Of a DNA stretch of 42,614 nucleotides, positions 17,544 through 26,374 are shown in pieces. A program made the translations under genes and the position numbers. How positions within the stretch are numbered: position 1 is the first letter of the stretch; each line of letters begins with the position of its first letter. The stretch is taken from the NCBI GenBank assembly GCA_035379625.1, contig DAOSVM010000022.1, forward strand, positions 1 through 42,614. Reading direction: 5' to 3'. The DNA comes from DAOSCP01 sp035379625 (GTDB lineage: Bacteria > Bacteroidota > Ignavibacteria > Ignavibacteriales > DAOSCP01). The notes below the pieces were generated by a model. That model did not search any database. It was not told where the DNA came from and saw only the letters and a program-made list of their open reading frames with translations.

Positions 17544-19545
17544 AAAAATATTTATATTTATAGCCACAGCTGTTATTTTAATGGCTCAGAATAATAAATT
17601 AACAAATACATTAAAATATCATCTGCAAAAAAATCCTGCTCAAAATATATTTGTGTGGATAACATTTACCGATAAAGGCCCTGACACAAATTTATATAGA
17701 AATAATCCATCAACAATACTTTCTCAAAGATCAATTCAAAGAAGAATGAAATTTTTCAGTAATGAAAAAATAATAGATTATACTGATTATCCTGTTTATA
17801 ATCAATATTTAAATTTGTTAAATCAACAAGGTGTTAATGTTAGATATAAATCAAAATGGTTAAATTCAGTTTCTGCTTTTGTTTTACCAGCTCAAATAAA
17901 TACCATTAAAAACTTAAGTTTTGTTAAAAAAATTGATGTTATGCAATTTTACACCGCAAAAAGAATTGAAACACAATTTGAATCAAATAAACTTACAAGT
18001 TATAAAATTGGACAGTTTGATTATGGGTATTCGTTTAGTCAAAATAATATAATGAATGCTGTTTATGCACACAATTTAGGCCTTTCTGGTAAGGGTGTGA
18101 TGATTGGAATGTTTGATGCTGGATTTACAAATTTGAAGCATAAAGTATTTAATAATTTGAAAATACATACTATGTGGGATTTTGTAAACAATAATTATGG
18201 CGTTGAAGATAGTACTGATGAAGGCTTAGGTGATCATGGTACAGCTACTTTATCATGTATAGGAGGATTTTCACCTGGCGAATTGATTGGGCCAGCTTTT
18301 AATTCAACTTATGTTTTAGCAAAAACTGAAAATACTTATTCAGAAACGCCTTTAGAAGAAGATAATTGGATTGCAGCTATCGAATGGGCGGATAGCATTG
18401 GTATTGATGTTGCTTCAACATCTTTGGGATATATTGAATATGATTCGCCATATTATGGATATACTTGGCAAAATATGGATGGTAAGAGTTCTAAAATTAC
18501 CTTAGCAGCAGATATTGCTGTTACTAAAGGAATTTTAGTTTTCAATTCTGCAGGTAATGAAGGAGATAATGACTCACATAATACATTAGGTAAACCAGCT
18601 GATGGTTTTAATGTTATTAGTGTTGGTGCTGTTAATAAATATGGTGAAAGAGCAAGTTTTAGTAGTGTTGGCCCTACAATAGACGGAAGAATTAAACCAG
18701 AAATTATGGCAATGGGGCAAGCAGTTTATGTTGCTAGTAGTTACGGGAATGAATATCATTATAGTAGTGGAACTTCTTTTAGTTGTCCACTTGCGGCAGG
18801 TGCTGCAGCCTTACTTTTGGAAGCAAATCCATATTTATCTCCCAGTCAAATTAGAGATATTTTTATTAGTACAGCAACAAATTCGGAAACACCAAACTAT
18901 AAAATTGGTTGGGGGATAATAGATCTGAAAAAAGCAATCGAAGAAGCAAAAGTGAAGATTATTCACAGTCCAATGAATATAAATTACGACAATAATACTT
19001 TAAAAATTTATGCTTCTTTTGTGTCATATGATAAGTTAAAATCAGCATATTTATATTATAGATATGACGCAGCTAGTAGTTTTGATTCCATTAAATTCAA
19101 CTTTTTAAATGGTAATAATTATTATGCAGAAATTAAAAATTATAAATCCAACGAAAAAATTTATTATTATATAAAAGCAAAAAATGGTTCTATTTTTGAA
19201 AGTAAGTTACCAGCCAATGCACCAGATTCTCTTTTAATTATTAATTTGAAACCTGATAGTATTGAGAATTTTTTAAAAAACAGAGATTTTATATTATATC
19301 AAAATTATCCAAATCCATTTAATCCAACAACAAATATTAAATTTCAAATTATTAAAGCTGGTTTTTATTCGCTCAAACTATATAATTCGCAAGGTGATAT
19401 GATTAAAGAATATTTTAACAAATATTTGCTCCCTGGAATATATCAAGATAAATTTGATTTTTCAGCATATTCTAGTTCAGTATATTTTTTGGAATTAAAA
19501 TCAGATAATAAATCAAGTATTATTAAACTAAGTTTTGTTAAATGA
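17536..19545 (+). CDS. Secreted subtilisin-like serine protease with C-terminal T9SS-type sorting domain
   Basis: A 669-residue S8 peptidase. Layout: signal peptide (about 1-17, cut near MAQ/NN), propeptide-like segment (about 20-160), catalytic domain with Asp194 (IGMFDAGF), His234 (GDHGTATLSC), oxyanion Asn341 (SAGNEG) and Ser414 (SSGTSFSCPLAAG), a linker domain (about 480-580), and a C-terminal sorting domain beginning LYQNYPNPFNPTTNIKF near 585. The last module directs export through the outer membrane by the type IX system in related lineages. All catalytic residues are present. The start overlaps the methyltransferase end by 8 nt and the stop overlaps the next start (ATGA). Confidence 0.92.
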   Translation: MFKKIFIFIATAVILMAQNNKLTNTLKYHLQKNPAQNIFVWITFTDKGPDTNLYRNNPSTILSQRSIQRRMKFFSNEKIIDYTDYPVYNQYLNLLNQQGVNVRYKSKWLNSVSAFVLPAQINTIKNLSFVKKIDVMQFYTAKRIETQFESNKLTSYKIGQFDYGYSFSQNNIMNAVYAHNLGLSGKGVMIGMFDAGFTNLKHKVFNNLKIHTMWDFVNNNYGVEDSTDEGLGDHGTATLSCIGGFSPGELIGPAFNSTYVLAKTENTYSETPLEEDNWIAAIEWADSIGIDVASTSLGYIEYDSPYYGYTWQNMDGKSSKITLAADIAVTKGILVFNSAGNEGDNDSHNTLGKPADGFNVISVGAVNKYGERASFSSVGPTIDGRIKPEIMAMGQAVYVASSYGNEYHYSSGTSFSCPLAAGAAALLLEANPYLSPSQIRDIFISTATNSETPNYKIGWGIIDLKKAIEEAKVKIIHSPMNINYDNNTLKIYASFVSYDKLKSAYLYYRYDAASSFDSIKFNFLNGNNYYAEIKNYKSNEKIYYYIKAKNGSIFESKLPANAPDSLLIINLKPDSIENFLKNRDFILYQNYPNPFNPTTNIKFQIIKAGFYSLKLYNSQGDMIKEYFNKYLLPGIYQDKFDFSAYSSSVYFLELKSDNKSSIIKLSFVK

Positions 19546-20276
19546 TGGAAAATAAAGCAGTTTATTTTATTTCAGATCTTCATTTACATTTAGAGGATAG
19601 AGAAAAAGAATTACAAAAAGAAAAATTGTTAGAAAAATTATTTGAGCAAATTACTGTAGATGGATCTGATTTATATATAATTGGCGATTTATTTGACTAT
19701 TGGTTTGAATATGAAAAAGTTGTTCAGAAAGATAGTTATAGAGTTCTTTACTTATTTTATAAGTTAGCAACTTCTGGAGTTAAAATTCATTATATTATTG
19801 GAAATCATGATTTTTACCATTATGATTTATTTGAAAAAGAGTTTAATGCTAAATTATATGAAGATAATGTAACTACTTATATAAATGGTAAAAAATTTTT
19901 CCTTTCTCATGGTGATGGAATGATCCCCAATGATACAGGTTATAAAATATTGAAATATTTTCTAAGAAATAAAATTATACAAAAAATTGCATCTTATATT
20001 CATCCAGATTTTTTATTGAAATTAGCAATAGCTTCTAGTAAAGCAAGTAGAAAATATACAAATCAAAAAAATTATGGTGAAATTGATGGTTTATTATTGC
20101 TAGCTGAAAATAAAATCATAAATGAAAATTACGATTTTGTTATTATGGGTCATTCCCATAGTTTCGAATACAAGCAAATTCAAAAGGGTGTTTATGTTAA
20201 TTTGGGGAGTTGGATAAATCAGCCTTTATATGCAAAATTTCATAATAATTCAATAGAAACTATTATTTTAAAGTAA
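19542..20276 (+). CDS. UDP-2,3-diacylglucosamine diphosphatase-like metallophosphoesterase (LpxH type)
   Basis: A 244-residue calcineurin-like phosphoesterase. Ligand motifs in order: FISDLHLH (Asp12, His14), IIGDLFDYWFEYE (Asp49), IIGNHDFYHYD (Asn88, His89), FLSHGDG, and MGHSHSFEYKQ. The GDLFDYWF stretch and the long helical insert (about 120-175) resemble LpxH, which removes UMP from UDP-2,3-diacylglucosamine in lipid A synthesis at the inner membrane. LpxH itself has GNRDF, whereas here it is GNHDF, as seen in many Bacteroidota homologues. The start overlaps the protease stop by 4 nt, and PBP1A follows after 4 nt, consistent with an envelope operon. Confidence 0.8.
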   Translation: MMENKAVYFISDLHLHLEDREKELQKEKLLEKLFEQITVDGSDLYIIGDLFDYWFEYEKVVQKDSYRVLYLFYKLATSGVKIHYIIGNHDFYHYDLFEKEFNAKLYEDNVTTYINGKKFFLSHGDGMIPNDTGYKILKYFLRNKIIQKIASYIHPDFLLKLAIASSKASRKYTNQKNYGEIDGLLLLAENKIINENYDFVIMGHSHSFEYKQIQKGVYVNLGSWINQPLYAKFHNNSIETIILK

Positions 20277-20280
20277 TTTT

Positions 20281-22470
20281 ATGGAAAAATTTATGGGAAC
20301 TAACAAAAAGAAACTTAATAAATTATTGCTTTTATTTATAATATTAATATCAGTTCTATTCTCAATTTTCATAATGTACGTTGTAAGTGGGCTACCTTCT
20401 TTGGAAGAACTGGAAAATCCTAAACCTGTGTTAGCAAGTAAAGTTTATTCTATTGATGGTGAATTAATTGGTCAATTTTATATTGAAAATCGAATTGAAA
20501 CAGATATTGATAGTATTCCAAAACATTTAGTTTATGCATTATACTCAACAGAAGATAGAAGTTTTGAATCCCATTGGGGGGTAGATTTACCAAGATTTTT
20601 CAAAGCAATGGTTAAAAATTTGTTAAGTTTATCACTTAGAGAAGGGGCTTCCACAATCACACAACAATTAGCAAAAAATTTATATAAATTAAAATCTCAA
20701 AATGAAAATGTTTTTCAAGGAGCAGTTAGAAAAATTCGTGAATGGATTACTGCAATACAAATCGAACGTACTTATACGAAAAAAGAAATACTTGAAATGT
20801 ATTTAAATATTTCTTATTTCGGTAGAGGTGCTTATGGTGTTGAAACAGCCGCTAATATTTATTTTAATAAAAAAGCCAAAGATTTATCAATAACGGAATC
20901 AGCAGTTCTAATTGCATTATTAAAATCTCCAACAAATTATGATCCAGTAAATAGATACAGTAACTCTTTGAGACGTCGTAACCAAGTTCTCTATAATATG
21001 ATGGATGAAGGTTATATAAATGAACAAGATTATGAAAGATTAAAGAATTTGCCTATTATTGTTGATATTAAAAAAGGTCAAGTTATTAAAACAATTGCAC
21101 CGCATTTTATGGAATATGTACGCCAACAGATGGAAAAATTGCAAAGTAAATATGGATTTGATCTTTATAGAGATGGGATTAATATATATACAACTTTAGA
21201 TGCTAAAATGCAACGCCTTGCTAATGATGCTGTTAAAGAACATATTGCTGAATATCAAAATTTATTTAATAAAGCTTGGAATTGGAATTCAAAAGATAAA
21301 CAGGAATTGTTGAATAGTATTATTGATTCAGAAATCAAAAATTTACCTGATTACAAAGATGCTGTAACATATGATGAAAAGCAAAAAATTTATAAGCAAA
21401 AAGTTAGTGATAAAAACTTTATTGAAACTGTAAAACAAGAAGCAATTCAAATACAAGCTGGCTTTGTAGTAATAGATCCTTATACCGGTCATATTAAAGC
21501 TATGGTAGGTGGTACAGATTATAATACTTTATATGGACTTAATCATGTTACTCAAATTAAAAGACAACCTGGTTCATCATTTAAACCCATAATTTACTCT
21601 ACTGCTATAGAAAGTGGCTTATTTCCAGCTTATGCAATACTGAATCAGCCTATTGATTATAATGGTTGGTCACCACAAAATAGTGATGGAAGTACAGGTG
21701 GGATGACCATGCTTAGAGATGCTCTTAGACTTTCATTAAATATTATTACGGCACGACTGATTATTGAAGGACATGCGAAACTACCTGATAATGAACAAAT
21801 GGCTAGAAAATTAGGTATTACAACTCCCTTGAATTTATATCCTTCTTTAGCCTTGGGTACTTCAGAAGTTATACCATTGGAACTTGTTGCGGCTTATTCG
21901 GCTTTTGTTAATAAAGGAATTTATGTAAAACCAATTTCAATATTAAAAATTGAAGATAAAGATGGTATACTGATTGACCAATTTTCTACAAAAAAGTCTG
22001 TTGCTATGTCTGAAGAAACAGCTTCTATTATGACTGATATGATGAAAGATGTTGTGGATCGTGGAACTGCGGCTGGAATTAGGCAATATTTTAATTTCCC
22101 TGCTGCAGGTAAAACAGGAACAACACAAAATTTCTCTGATGCGTGGTTCATTGGATTTACTCCTAAATTGTTAGCTGGTTGTTGGGTAGGATTTGATGAC
22201 CATAGAATTAAATTTACGGGTTGGTACGGACAGGGAGCAAAAGCAGCAGCGCCTATATGGGCTAAATTTATGGCTAGAGCTTATCAAGAATTAAATATTC
22301 CAGTGACATATTTTGAATTATCGCCAAACGTTCAAAGTGTTGATTTCTGTTATGAAAGTATTATGAATGGAAATCCAATGTTAGCAACAAGTCGTTGTCC
22401 ATCTGTGGTTACTGATATTGTTAATATTAATAATAAACCACCCAAATGTACTATTCACGGTGGAGAATGA
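20281..22470 (+). CDS. Class A penicillin-binding protein (PBP1A family)
   Basis: A 729-residue bifunctional peptidoglycan synthase anchored by one N-terminal membrane helix (about 14-36). Glycosyltransferase domain (GT51) with STEDRSFESHWG (catalytic Glu91), REGASTITQQLAKNLY and RKIREWITAIQIE. Transpeptidase domain with QPGSSFKP (active Ser432, Lys435), SLN (about 485-487) and KTGTTQNFSDAWFIG (KTG 611-613). All key residues are present, so both activities are expected. Length is normal. Translationally close to the preceding lipid A gene (4 nt). A second in-frame ATG (Met5) is possible. tRNA-Leu follows 40 nt after the stop. Confidence 0.95.
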   Translation: MEKFMGTNKKKLNKLLLLFIILISVLFSIFIMYVVSGLPSLEELENPKPVLASKVYSIDGELIGQFYIENRIETDIDSIPKHLVYALYSTEDRSFESHWGVDLPRFFKAMVKNLLSLSLREGASTITQQLAKNLYKLKSQNENVFQGAVRKIREWITAIQIERTYTKKEILEMYLNISYFGRGAYGVETAANIYFNKKAKDLSITESAVLIALLKSPTNYDPVNRYSNSLRRRNQVLYNMMDEGYINEQDYERLKNLPIIVDIKKGQVIKTIAPHFMEYVRQQMEKLQSKYGFDLYRDGINIYTTLDAKMQRLANDAVKEHIAEYQNLFNKAWNWNSKDKQELLNSIIDSEIKNLPDYKDAVTYDEKQKIYKQKVSDKNFIETVKQEAIQIQAGFVVIDPYTGHIKAMVGGTDYNTLYGLNHVTQIKRQPGSSFKPIIYSTAIESGLFPAYAILNQPIDYNGWSPQNSDGSTGGMTMLRDALRLSLNIITARLIIEGHAKLPDNEQMARKLGITTPLNLYPSLALGTSEVIPLELVAAYSAFVNKGIYVKPISILKIEDKDGILIDQFSTKKSVAMSEETASIMTDMMKDVVDRGTAAGIRQYFNFPAAGKTGTTQNFSDAWFIGFTPKLLAGCWVGFDDHRIKFTGWYGQGAKAAAPIWAKFMARAYQELNIPVTYFELSPNVQSVDFCYESIMNGNPMLATSRCPSVVTDIVNINNKPPKCTIHGGE

Positions 22471-22472
22471 TT

Positions 22473-22500
22473 TTGAAAAAAAATCAAAAAATATTATATT
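22473..22500 (+). promoter_or_regulatory. Candidate promoter for tRNA-Leu
   Basis: TTGAAA (22473-22478), 16 bp spacer, TATATT (22495-22500), ending 10 nt before the tRNA. It resembles the sigma-70-like form rather than TAnnTTTG. Read-through from PBP1A is also possible. Confidence 0.4.
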
Positions 22501-22510
22501 TATAATCTTA

Positions 22511-22594
22511 GCCCGAATGGCGGAATTGGTAGACGCGCTACATTCAGGGTGTAGTGACCTTACGGTCGTGCAGGTTCAAATCCTGTTTCGGGCA
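22511..22594 (+). tRNA. tRNA-Leu (anticodon CAG)
   Basis: An 84-nt cloverleaf. Acceptor GCCCGAA pairs with TTCGGGC; discriminator A. Anticodon stem CTACA/TGTAG with loop TTCAGGG (anticodon CAG). A long class II variable arm (GACC-TTAC-GGTC) confirms a leucine-type tRNA. T loop GGTTCAAATCC. CCA is not encoded. Confidence 0.96.
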
Positions 22595-22614
22595 CTAATA
22601 AAATCTTAATAATT

Positions 22615-23487
22615 GTGGATCAAAATACTTTATTAGCATATTCCAAAGCCATTGAGCTTGCTACAAGCCATTACGAAAATTTTCCAGTAATTTCATTTAT
22701 TATTCCTAAAAAATATCTATATCATATAGCTATTATTTATTATTTTGCAAGAACTTGTGATGATATAGCTGATCTTTCTGAAGAAAATGTTCAAGAAAAA
22801 TTAAATAAGCTTCAGGAATATCAATTTAAAATTAAAAATATCGATAATTACAAGAATGAAATGTTTTTTAATGCTCTTTATTATACATTTACAACCACTA
22901 AAATTAAACCAGATGATCTAGTCGATTTGATTAACGCATTTATACAAGATTTGAAAGTTAATAGGTATCATACTTTTAATGAAGTACTTGACTATACAAA
23001 ATTTTCTGCAAATCCCGTTGGGAGAATGATGCTTGACCTTTTTAATTGTGGAAATGATGAGACTTATTTACTTTCTGATAAAATTTGTACCGCATTACAA
23101 CTTACAAATTTTTTACAGGATTTAAAACTAGATTTGAAAATAAATAGAATTTATTTGCCCTTAAATGAATTAGCCTATTTTAATTTAAAAGAACAAGATT
23201 TGTTTAATAATGTTTACGATATTCGTTTCCAAAGACTTTATAAACATCAAATAAATAGAATTAGAAAATTATTTTTTGAAGGGTCTTATTTGATAAATTA
23301 TCTTCCGTTTAGACTTAAAATATATATAAAGGCAACAGTTAATGGTGGGTTATCGATACTAAAAAAAATTGAAAATTATAATTTTGATATTTATAATAAT
23401 ATTATTAAATTAAACAAATTAGATTATATAAAATTATTTTTATTCAATGGATATAAACAACGAAAATATATCAAATCAAAAAAGTAA
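22615..23487 (+). CDS. hpnC: Hydroxysqualene synthase HpnC
   Basis: A 290-residue trans-isoprenyl diphosphate synthase of the squalene/phytoene synthase family, starting at GTG. In the HpnCDE route it converts presqualene diphosphate to hydroxysqualene. Seen: SHYENFPVISFIIPKKY near 18-34 (typical HpnC start), YFARTCDDIADLSEE near 43-57 with the first Asp-rich motif, FIQDLKVNRY, and LQLTNFLQDLKLDLKINRIYLPL with the second Asp motif. It overlaps hpnD by 41 nt in another frame, and hpnE follows, so all three form one unit. No cyclase (shc) is present in the window, so whether squalene goes to hopanoids or C30 carotenoids is open. Confidence 0.88.
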   Translation: MDQNTLLAYSKAIELATSHYENFPVISFIIPKKYLYHIAIIYYFARTCDDIADLSEENVQEKLNKLQEYQFKIKNIDNYKNEMFFNALYYTFTTTKIKPDDLVDLINAFIQDLKVNRYHTFNEVLDYTKFSANPVGRMMLDLFNCGNDETYLLSDKICTALQLTNFLQDLKLDLKINRIYLPLNELAYFNLKEQDLFNNVYDIRFQRLYKHQINRIRKLFFEGSYLINYLPFRLKIYIKATVNGGLSILKKIENYNFDIYNNIIKLNKLDYIKLFLFNGYKQRKYIKSKK

Positions 23488-24289
23488 TTTTAAGATTACT
23501 TTTTCATTACTTCCTCCCGAACAAAAAGAAGCAATGCATACTTTATATCAATTTTGTAGAATTACTGATGATATAGTTGATGATGAAAAATCTTCAAAAG
23601 ATGATAAGTATTCAAAAATATTAATTTGGCGCTCTCAAGTTGAAAAAGCTATATATCATAATTCATCAGATTATTTTTTATTAAATAAATTTGCTGCCAT
23701 TGCAAATAGATTTAATATTCCATTTGAGCCAATTTTTGATTTAATTGATGGTATGATAATGGATCTTGAAAAAAATCGTTATTCAACCTTTGATGAATTA
23801 TTGCAATATTGTTATCGTGTTGCCTCTACAGTTGGAATTATGACAATTCAAATTTTCGGCTATAAAAATCCTGCTTCTAAGCAATATGCTGTAAATTTAG
23901 GTTATGCACTTCAACTAACTAACATTATTAGGGATGTGCCAGAAGATGCTTCCAATAATAGAATATATTTACCAATAAATGATTTAAGTAAATTTAACGT
24001 TACTGAAAATGATATTTTATTAGGTAACTATAACGTAAATATGAAAAATCTTTTAAAGTATGAAGCTAACATTGCAAAAGAATATTATAAACTTGCTGAT
24101 AGTTATTTAGATCCGGAGGATAGAAAACTTCTTTATATTGCAAGAGCTATGCAACATATATATTTCGCTTTACTTAAAAAAATAGAAAAACTTGGTTATA
24201 ATGTATTTGAAAAGAGAATATCTGTACCAATCTACGAAAAATTGTATTATACTTTTGGAAGTTATTTCAAATATAACGTTTTGTACTAG
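23447..24289 (+). CDS. hpnD: Presqualene diphosphate synthase HpnD
   Basis: A 280-residue squalene/phytoene synthase family protein. HpnD joins two farnesyl diphosphates to presqualene diphosphate. Seen: SLLPPEQKEAMHTLYQFCR near 21-39, TDDIVDDEKSS near 41-51 (first Asp motif), MDLEKNRYSTFDEL near 104-117, YRVASTVGIM, and LGYALQLTNIIRDVPEDASNN near 151-171 with IYLP (second Asp motif). The start lies 41 nt inside hpnC; the stop TAG is followed at once by the hpnE ATG. Taken alone it could be phytoene synthase, but the pairing with HpnC and HpnE favours HpnD. Confidence 0.88.
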   Translation: MDINNENISNQKSNFKITFSLLPPEQKEAMHTLYQFCRITDDIVDDEKSSKDDKYSKILIWRSQVEKAIYHNSSDYFLLNKFAAIANRFNIPFEPIFDLIDGMIMDLEKNRYSTFDELLQYCYRVASTVGIMTIQIFGYKNPASKQYAVNLGYALQLTNIIRDVPEDASNNRIYLPINDLSKFNVTENDILLGNYNVNMKNLLKYEANIAKEYYKLADSYLDPEDRKLLYIARAMQHIYFALLKKIEKLGYNVFEKRISVPIYEKLYYTFGSYFKYNVLY

Positions 24290-25432
24290 ATGGCAAAAGT
24301 TGTAATCTTAGGTGCCGGTTTAGCAGGCATTTCTGCAGCAATAAACTTATCAAATTATGACTATGATATTACTATTATTGAACAATCCAATAAAGCAGGT
24401 GGAAAGGTAAAGTCAGCTTACAATCCAATAACAAAAACATATTACGATATTGGACAACATCTCTTAATTTCGGGATATGAGGCTACTCTTAAATATTTAA
24501 ATATTATCAATTCTCAAGCTGACTTATTATTTTTCGATAAAATTTATTTTTATGGTAAAAATAATCAATTATTATCATTTAAACTAGATAATAATTTTTT
24601 TCCAATTAAAATCATTTATAATTTATTAACCTCTCGCATAATTAATTATAATGATGTTATAGACGTATTTAAATTATTTTATACAAGAAAAATTAACTCA
24701 AAAATTATAACTAATTTTGTAAAAAGTATTTACAACACTGATACGGCAGATGTCCCATTAAAATCATTAGGGAATACTTTTAAAATAATTACAAAAAAAA
24801 ATAATTTCTATCCGATTTTGCCAAAAAATACATTAGAAGAAACATTAATTACGCCTGCATTAGAATACTTATTCAAAAAGAACGTAAAAATAAATTATAA
24901 TGAAAGGTTTATTAATTTTAAAACCGAAGATAATTTAATAAAAGAAATAATAACCAATAAAAATAAGTATTACGAATTTGATTATTTGATATCAGCTTTG
25001 CCATACAATGTTTTTAGTTCTCTGTTTACCAAAAACAATGACTTTAAAATGAATACAATTCAAACAATTTATTATTTCACTAATAATGAACTTAGTCCTA
25101 TTATGATTGGAAATTTAAATGACGATTTATGGGATTGGATTTTTGCGTATAATAATCATATTTCGATTGTTACTAGTAATTATCGATTTAATGATTTTAA
25201 TGAAATATATTTTCAAAATTTCATAAAAAATATTTTTGGAAACCTTAAAATAATTGATAAAAAAATTATAAATTTCAAAAATGCTACTCCTTTTCAGGAT
25301 AATAATTTTGAAAAAAATAAAAAAATTAAATTAGATTATCGAAATTTAAAAATTATTGGGGATTGGACAATAAAAAATTTACCTTGTACAATAGAGACAG
25401 CAATAATGAGCGGATTTAAATTAGTTTTGTAA
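24290..25432 (+). CDS. hpnE: Hydroxysqualene dehydroxylase HpnE (FAD-dependent)
   Basis: A 380-residue flavoprotein that reduces hydroxysqualene to squalene, the last step of the HpnCDE route. Seen: N-terminal dinucleotide motif VVILGAGLAGISAAINLSN (about 4-22), an acidic end (IIEQSNKAGGKVKS), DIGQHLLISGYEATLKYL near 53-70, typical of HpnE, and the C-terminal FAD contact IIGDWTIKNLPCTIETAI near 354-371. Somewhat shorter and more AT-biased than proteobacterial homologues (about 420). No gap to hpnD, so probably translationally coupled. Confidence 0.85.
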   Translation: MAKVVILGAGLAGISAAINLSNYDYDITIIEQSNKAGGKVKSAYNPITKTYYDIGQHLLISGYEATLKYLNIINSQADLLFFDKIYFYGKNNQLLSFKLDNNFFPIKIIYNLLTSRIINYNDVIDVFKLFYTRKINSKIITNFVKSIYNTDTADVPLKSLGNTFKIITKKNNFYPILPKNTLEETLITPALEYLFKKNVKINYNERFINFKTEDNLIKEIITNKNKYYEFDYLISALPYNVFSSLFTKNNDFKMNTIQTIYYFTNNELSPIMIGNLNDDLWDWIFAYNNHISIVTSNYRFNDFNEIYFQNFIKNIFGNLKIIDKKIINFKNATPFQDNNFEKNKKIKLDYRNLKIIGDWTIKNLPCTIETAIMSGFKLVL

Positions 25433-25541
25433 TTTAAGAAAATTATATTTAAATTCAAAAAAGCTTTTATATTAAATGATAACTAAATATTTTTTATTTT
25501 AACATTTCAAAATTTAAAAATTCAATTAATCGGGGTTAATT

Positions 25542-26261
25542 ATGAAAAAAATTATTGCACTTCTAACAATCATTTTATTATCAGTTGGTGCTTTTAGCCA
25601 AAATCTAACATTTGGGCCTAAAATAATGGGGAATTTATCGCTTCCAAAAACCTTAGATGAAGTTAAAACCAAAAAAGGCGGGTTAATTAAAGATGGTTCA
25701 ACCAAACTTTATGATTACACTGAAAGTATAAAATATGATACCAAAACATCTTTTGGTGTTTCACTGTTCTTACAAAGCGATATTAAATTAAACGATAATT
25801 GGGGAATTATTGCAGGCTTTGGCATTTTTGATTATTATCAATTTAAAATTAATCATACAATAGATAGAGTTCAAAATAATTACAATTTATCTGATACAAG
25901 TCTAATCAATACTGTAACATCTACACAAAAGGTAGAAGCAACATACAAATATACTTTTTTAACTCTTGAAGCGATGTTAAAATACTCATTTGATAAATTA
26001 AATATTTTTATTGGACCTTCATTTATGTTTAATGTAAATTCAAAGGTTAAAACATCATCAGAATATGATGACGGCAAATATTTAACTCCAGTAGTAAATT
26101 TAAAAGTAGGATTGAACTATGATTTAGAACTTTCAGAAAATATGATCATAGCTCCAGAAGTTAATTTTGCATATCCATTGTCAAATATAAGAGAAGATGA
26201 TTATTTTAAAGCAAAATTAATGAATTTGGGTATTGGCGTAGCTTTAAAATATAATTTATAA
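25542..26261 (+). CDS. Outer-membrane beta-barrel protein (porin-like)
   Basis: A 239-residue exported protein. Signal peptide MKKIIALLTIILLSVGAFSQ (about 1-20). The rest alternates polar and hydrophobic residues in amphipathic strands (FGVSLFLQSDIKLNDNWGI, LKVGLNYDLELSENMIIAP, LGIGVALKYNL), as in small 8-10-strand outer-membrane barrels. No specific family motif is recognised, so the role is unknown. GGGG precedes the ATG by 6-8 nt. A structured terminator follows at 26294-26328, then repeat element copy 3. Confidence 0.75.
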   Translation: MKKIIALLTIILLSVGAFSQNLTFGPKIMGNLSLPKTLDEVKTKKGGLIKDGSTKLYDYTESIKYDTKTSFGVSLFLQSDIKLNDNWGIIAGFGIFDYYQFKINHTIDRVQNNYNLSDTSLINTVTSTQKVEATYKYTFLTLEAMLKYSFDKLNIFIGPSFMFNVNSKVKTSSEYDDGKYLTPVVNLKVGLNYDLELSENMIIAPEVNFAYPLSNIREDDYFKAKLMNLGIGVALKYNL

Positions 26262-26293
26262 ACTTAATAATCCATAAAAAAGTAGAATTTAAG

Positions 26294-26328
26294 GCAAGGG
26301 AACGCAAGTGACCTTGCTATTTTTTTTA
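26294..26328 (+). terminator. Hairpin terminator with GNRA-type loop and tandem G-A mismatches (copy B)
   Basis: GCAAGG (26294-26299) pairs with CCTTGC (26312-26317), then a long T run. The apex forms a 5'-GA/3'-AG tandem, A-T and C-G pairs and a GCAA loop. Compared with 3380-3403, G-C becomes A-T and T-G becomes G-C while the G-A tandem and GNRA loop stay. It lies 33 nt after the barrel-protein stop. Confidence 0.7.
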
Positions 26329-26374
26329 CAGATTTTATTTTTAAAAAATCAAATAAAATTGAAGAAATTATATT

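Noticed and set aside
22418..22609. 63-residue open frame over the PBP1A end and tRNA-Leu
   Set aside because: It translates through the whole tRNA-Leu gene, so it is not a real protein gene.
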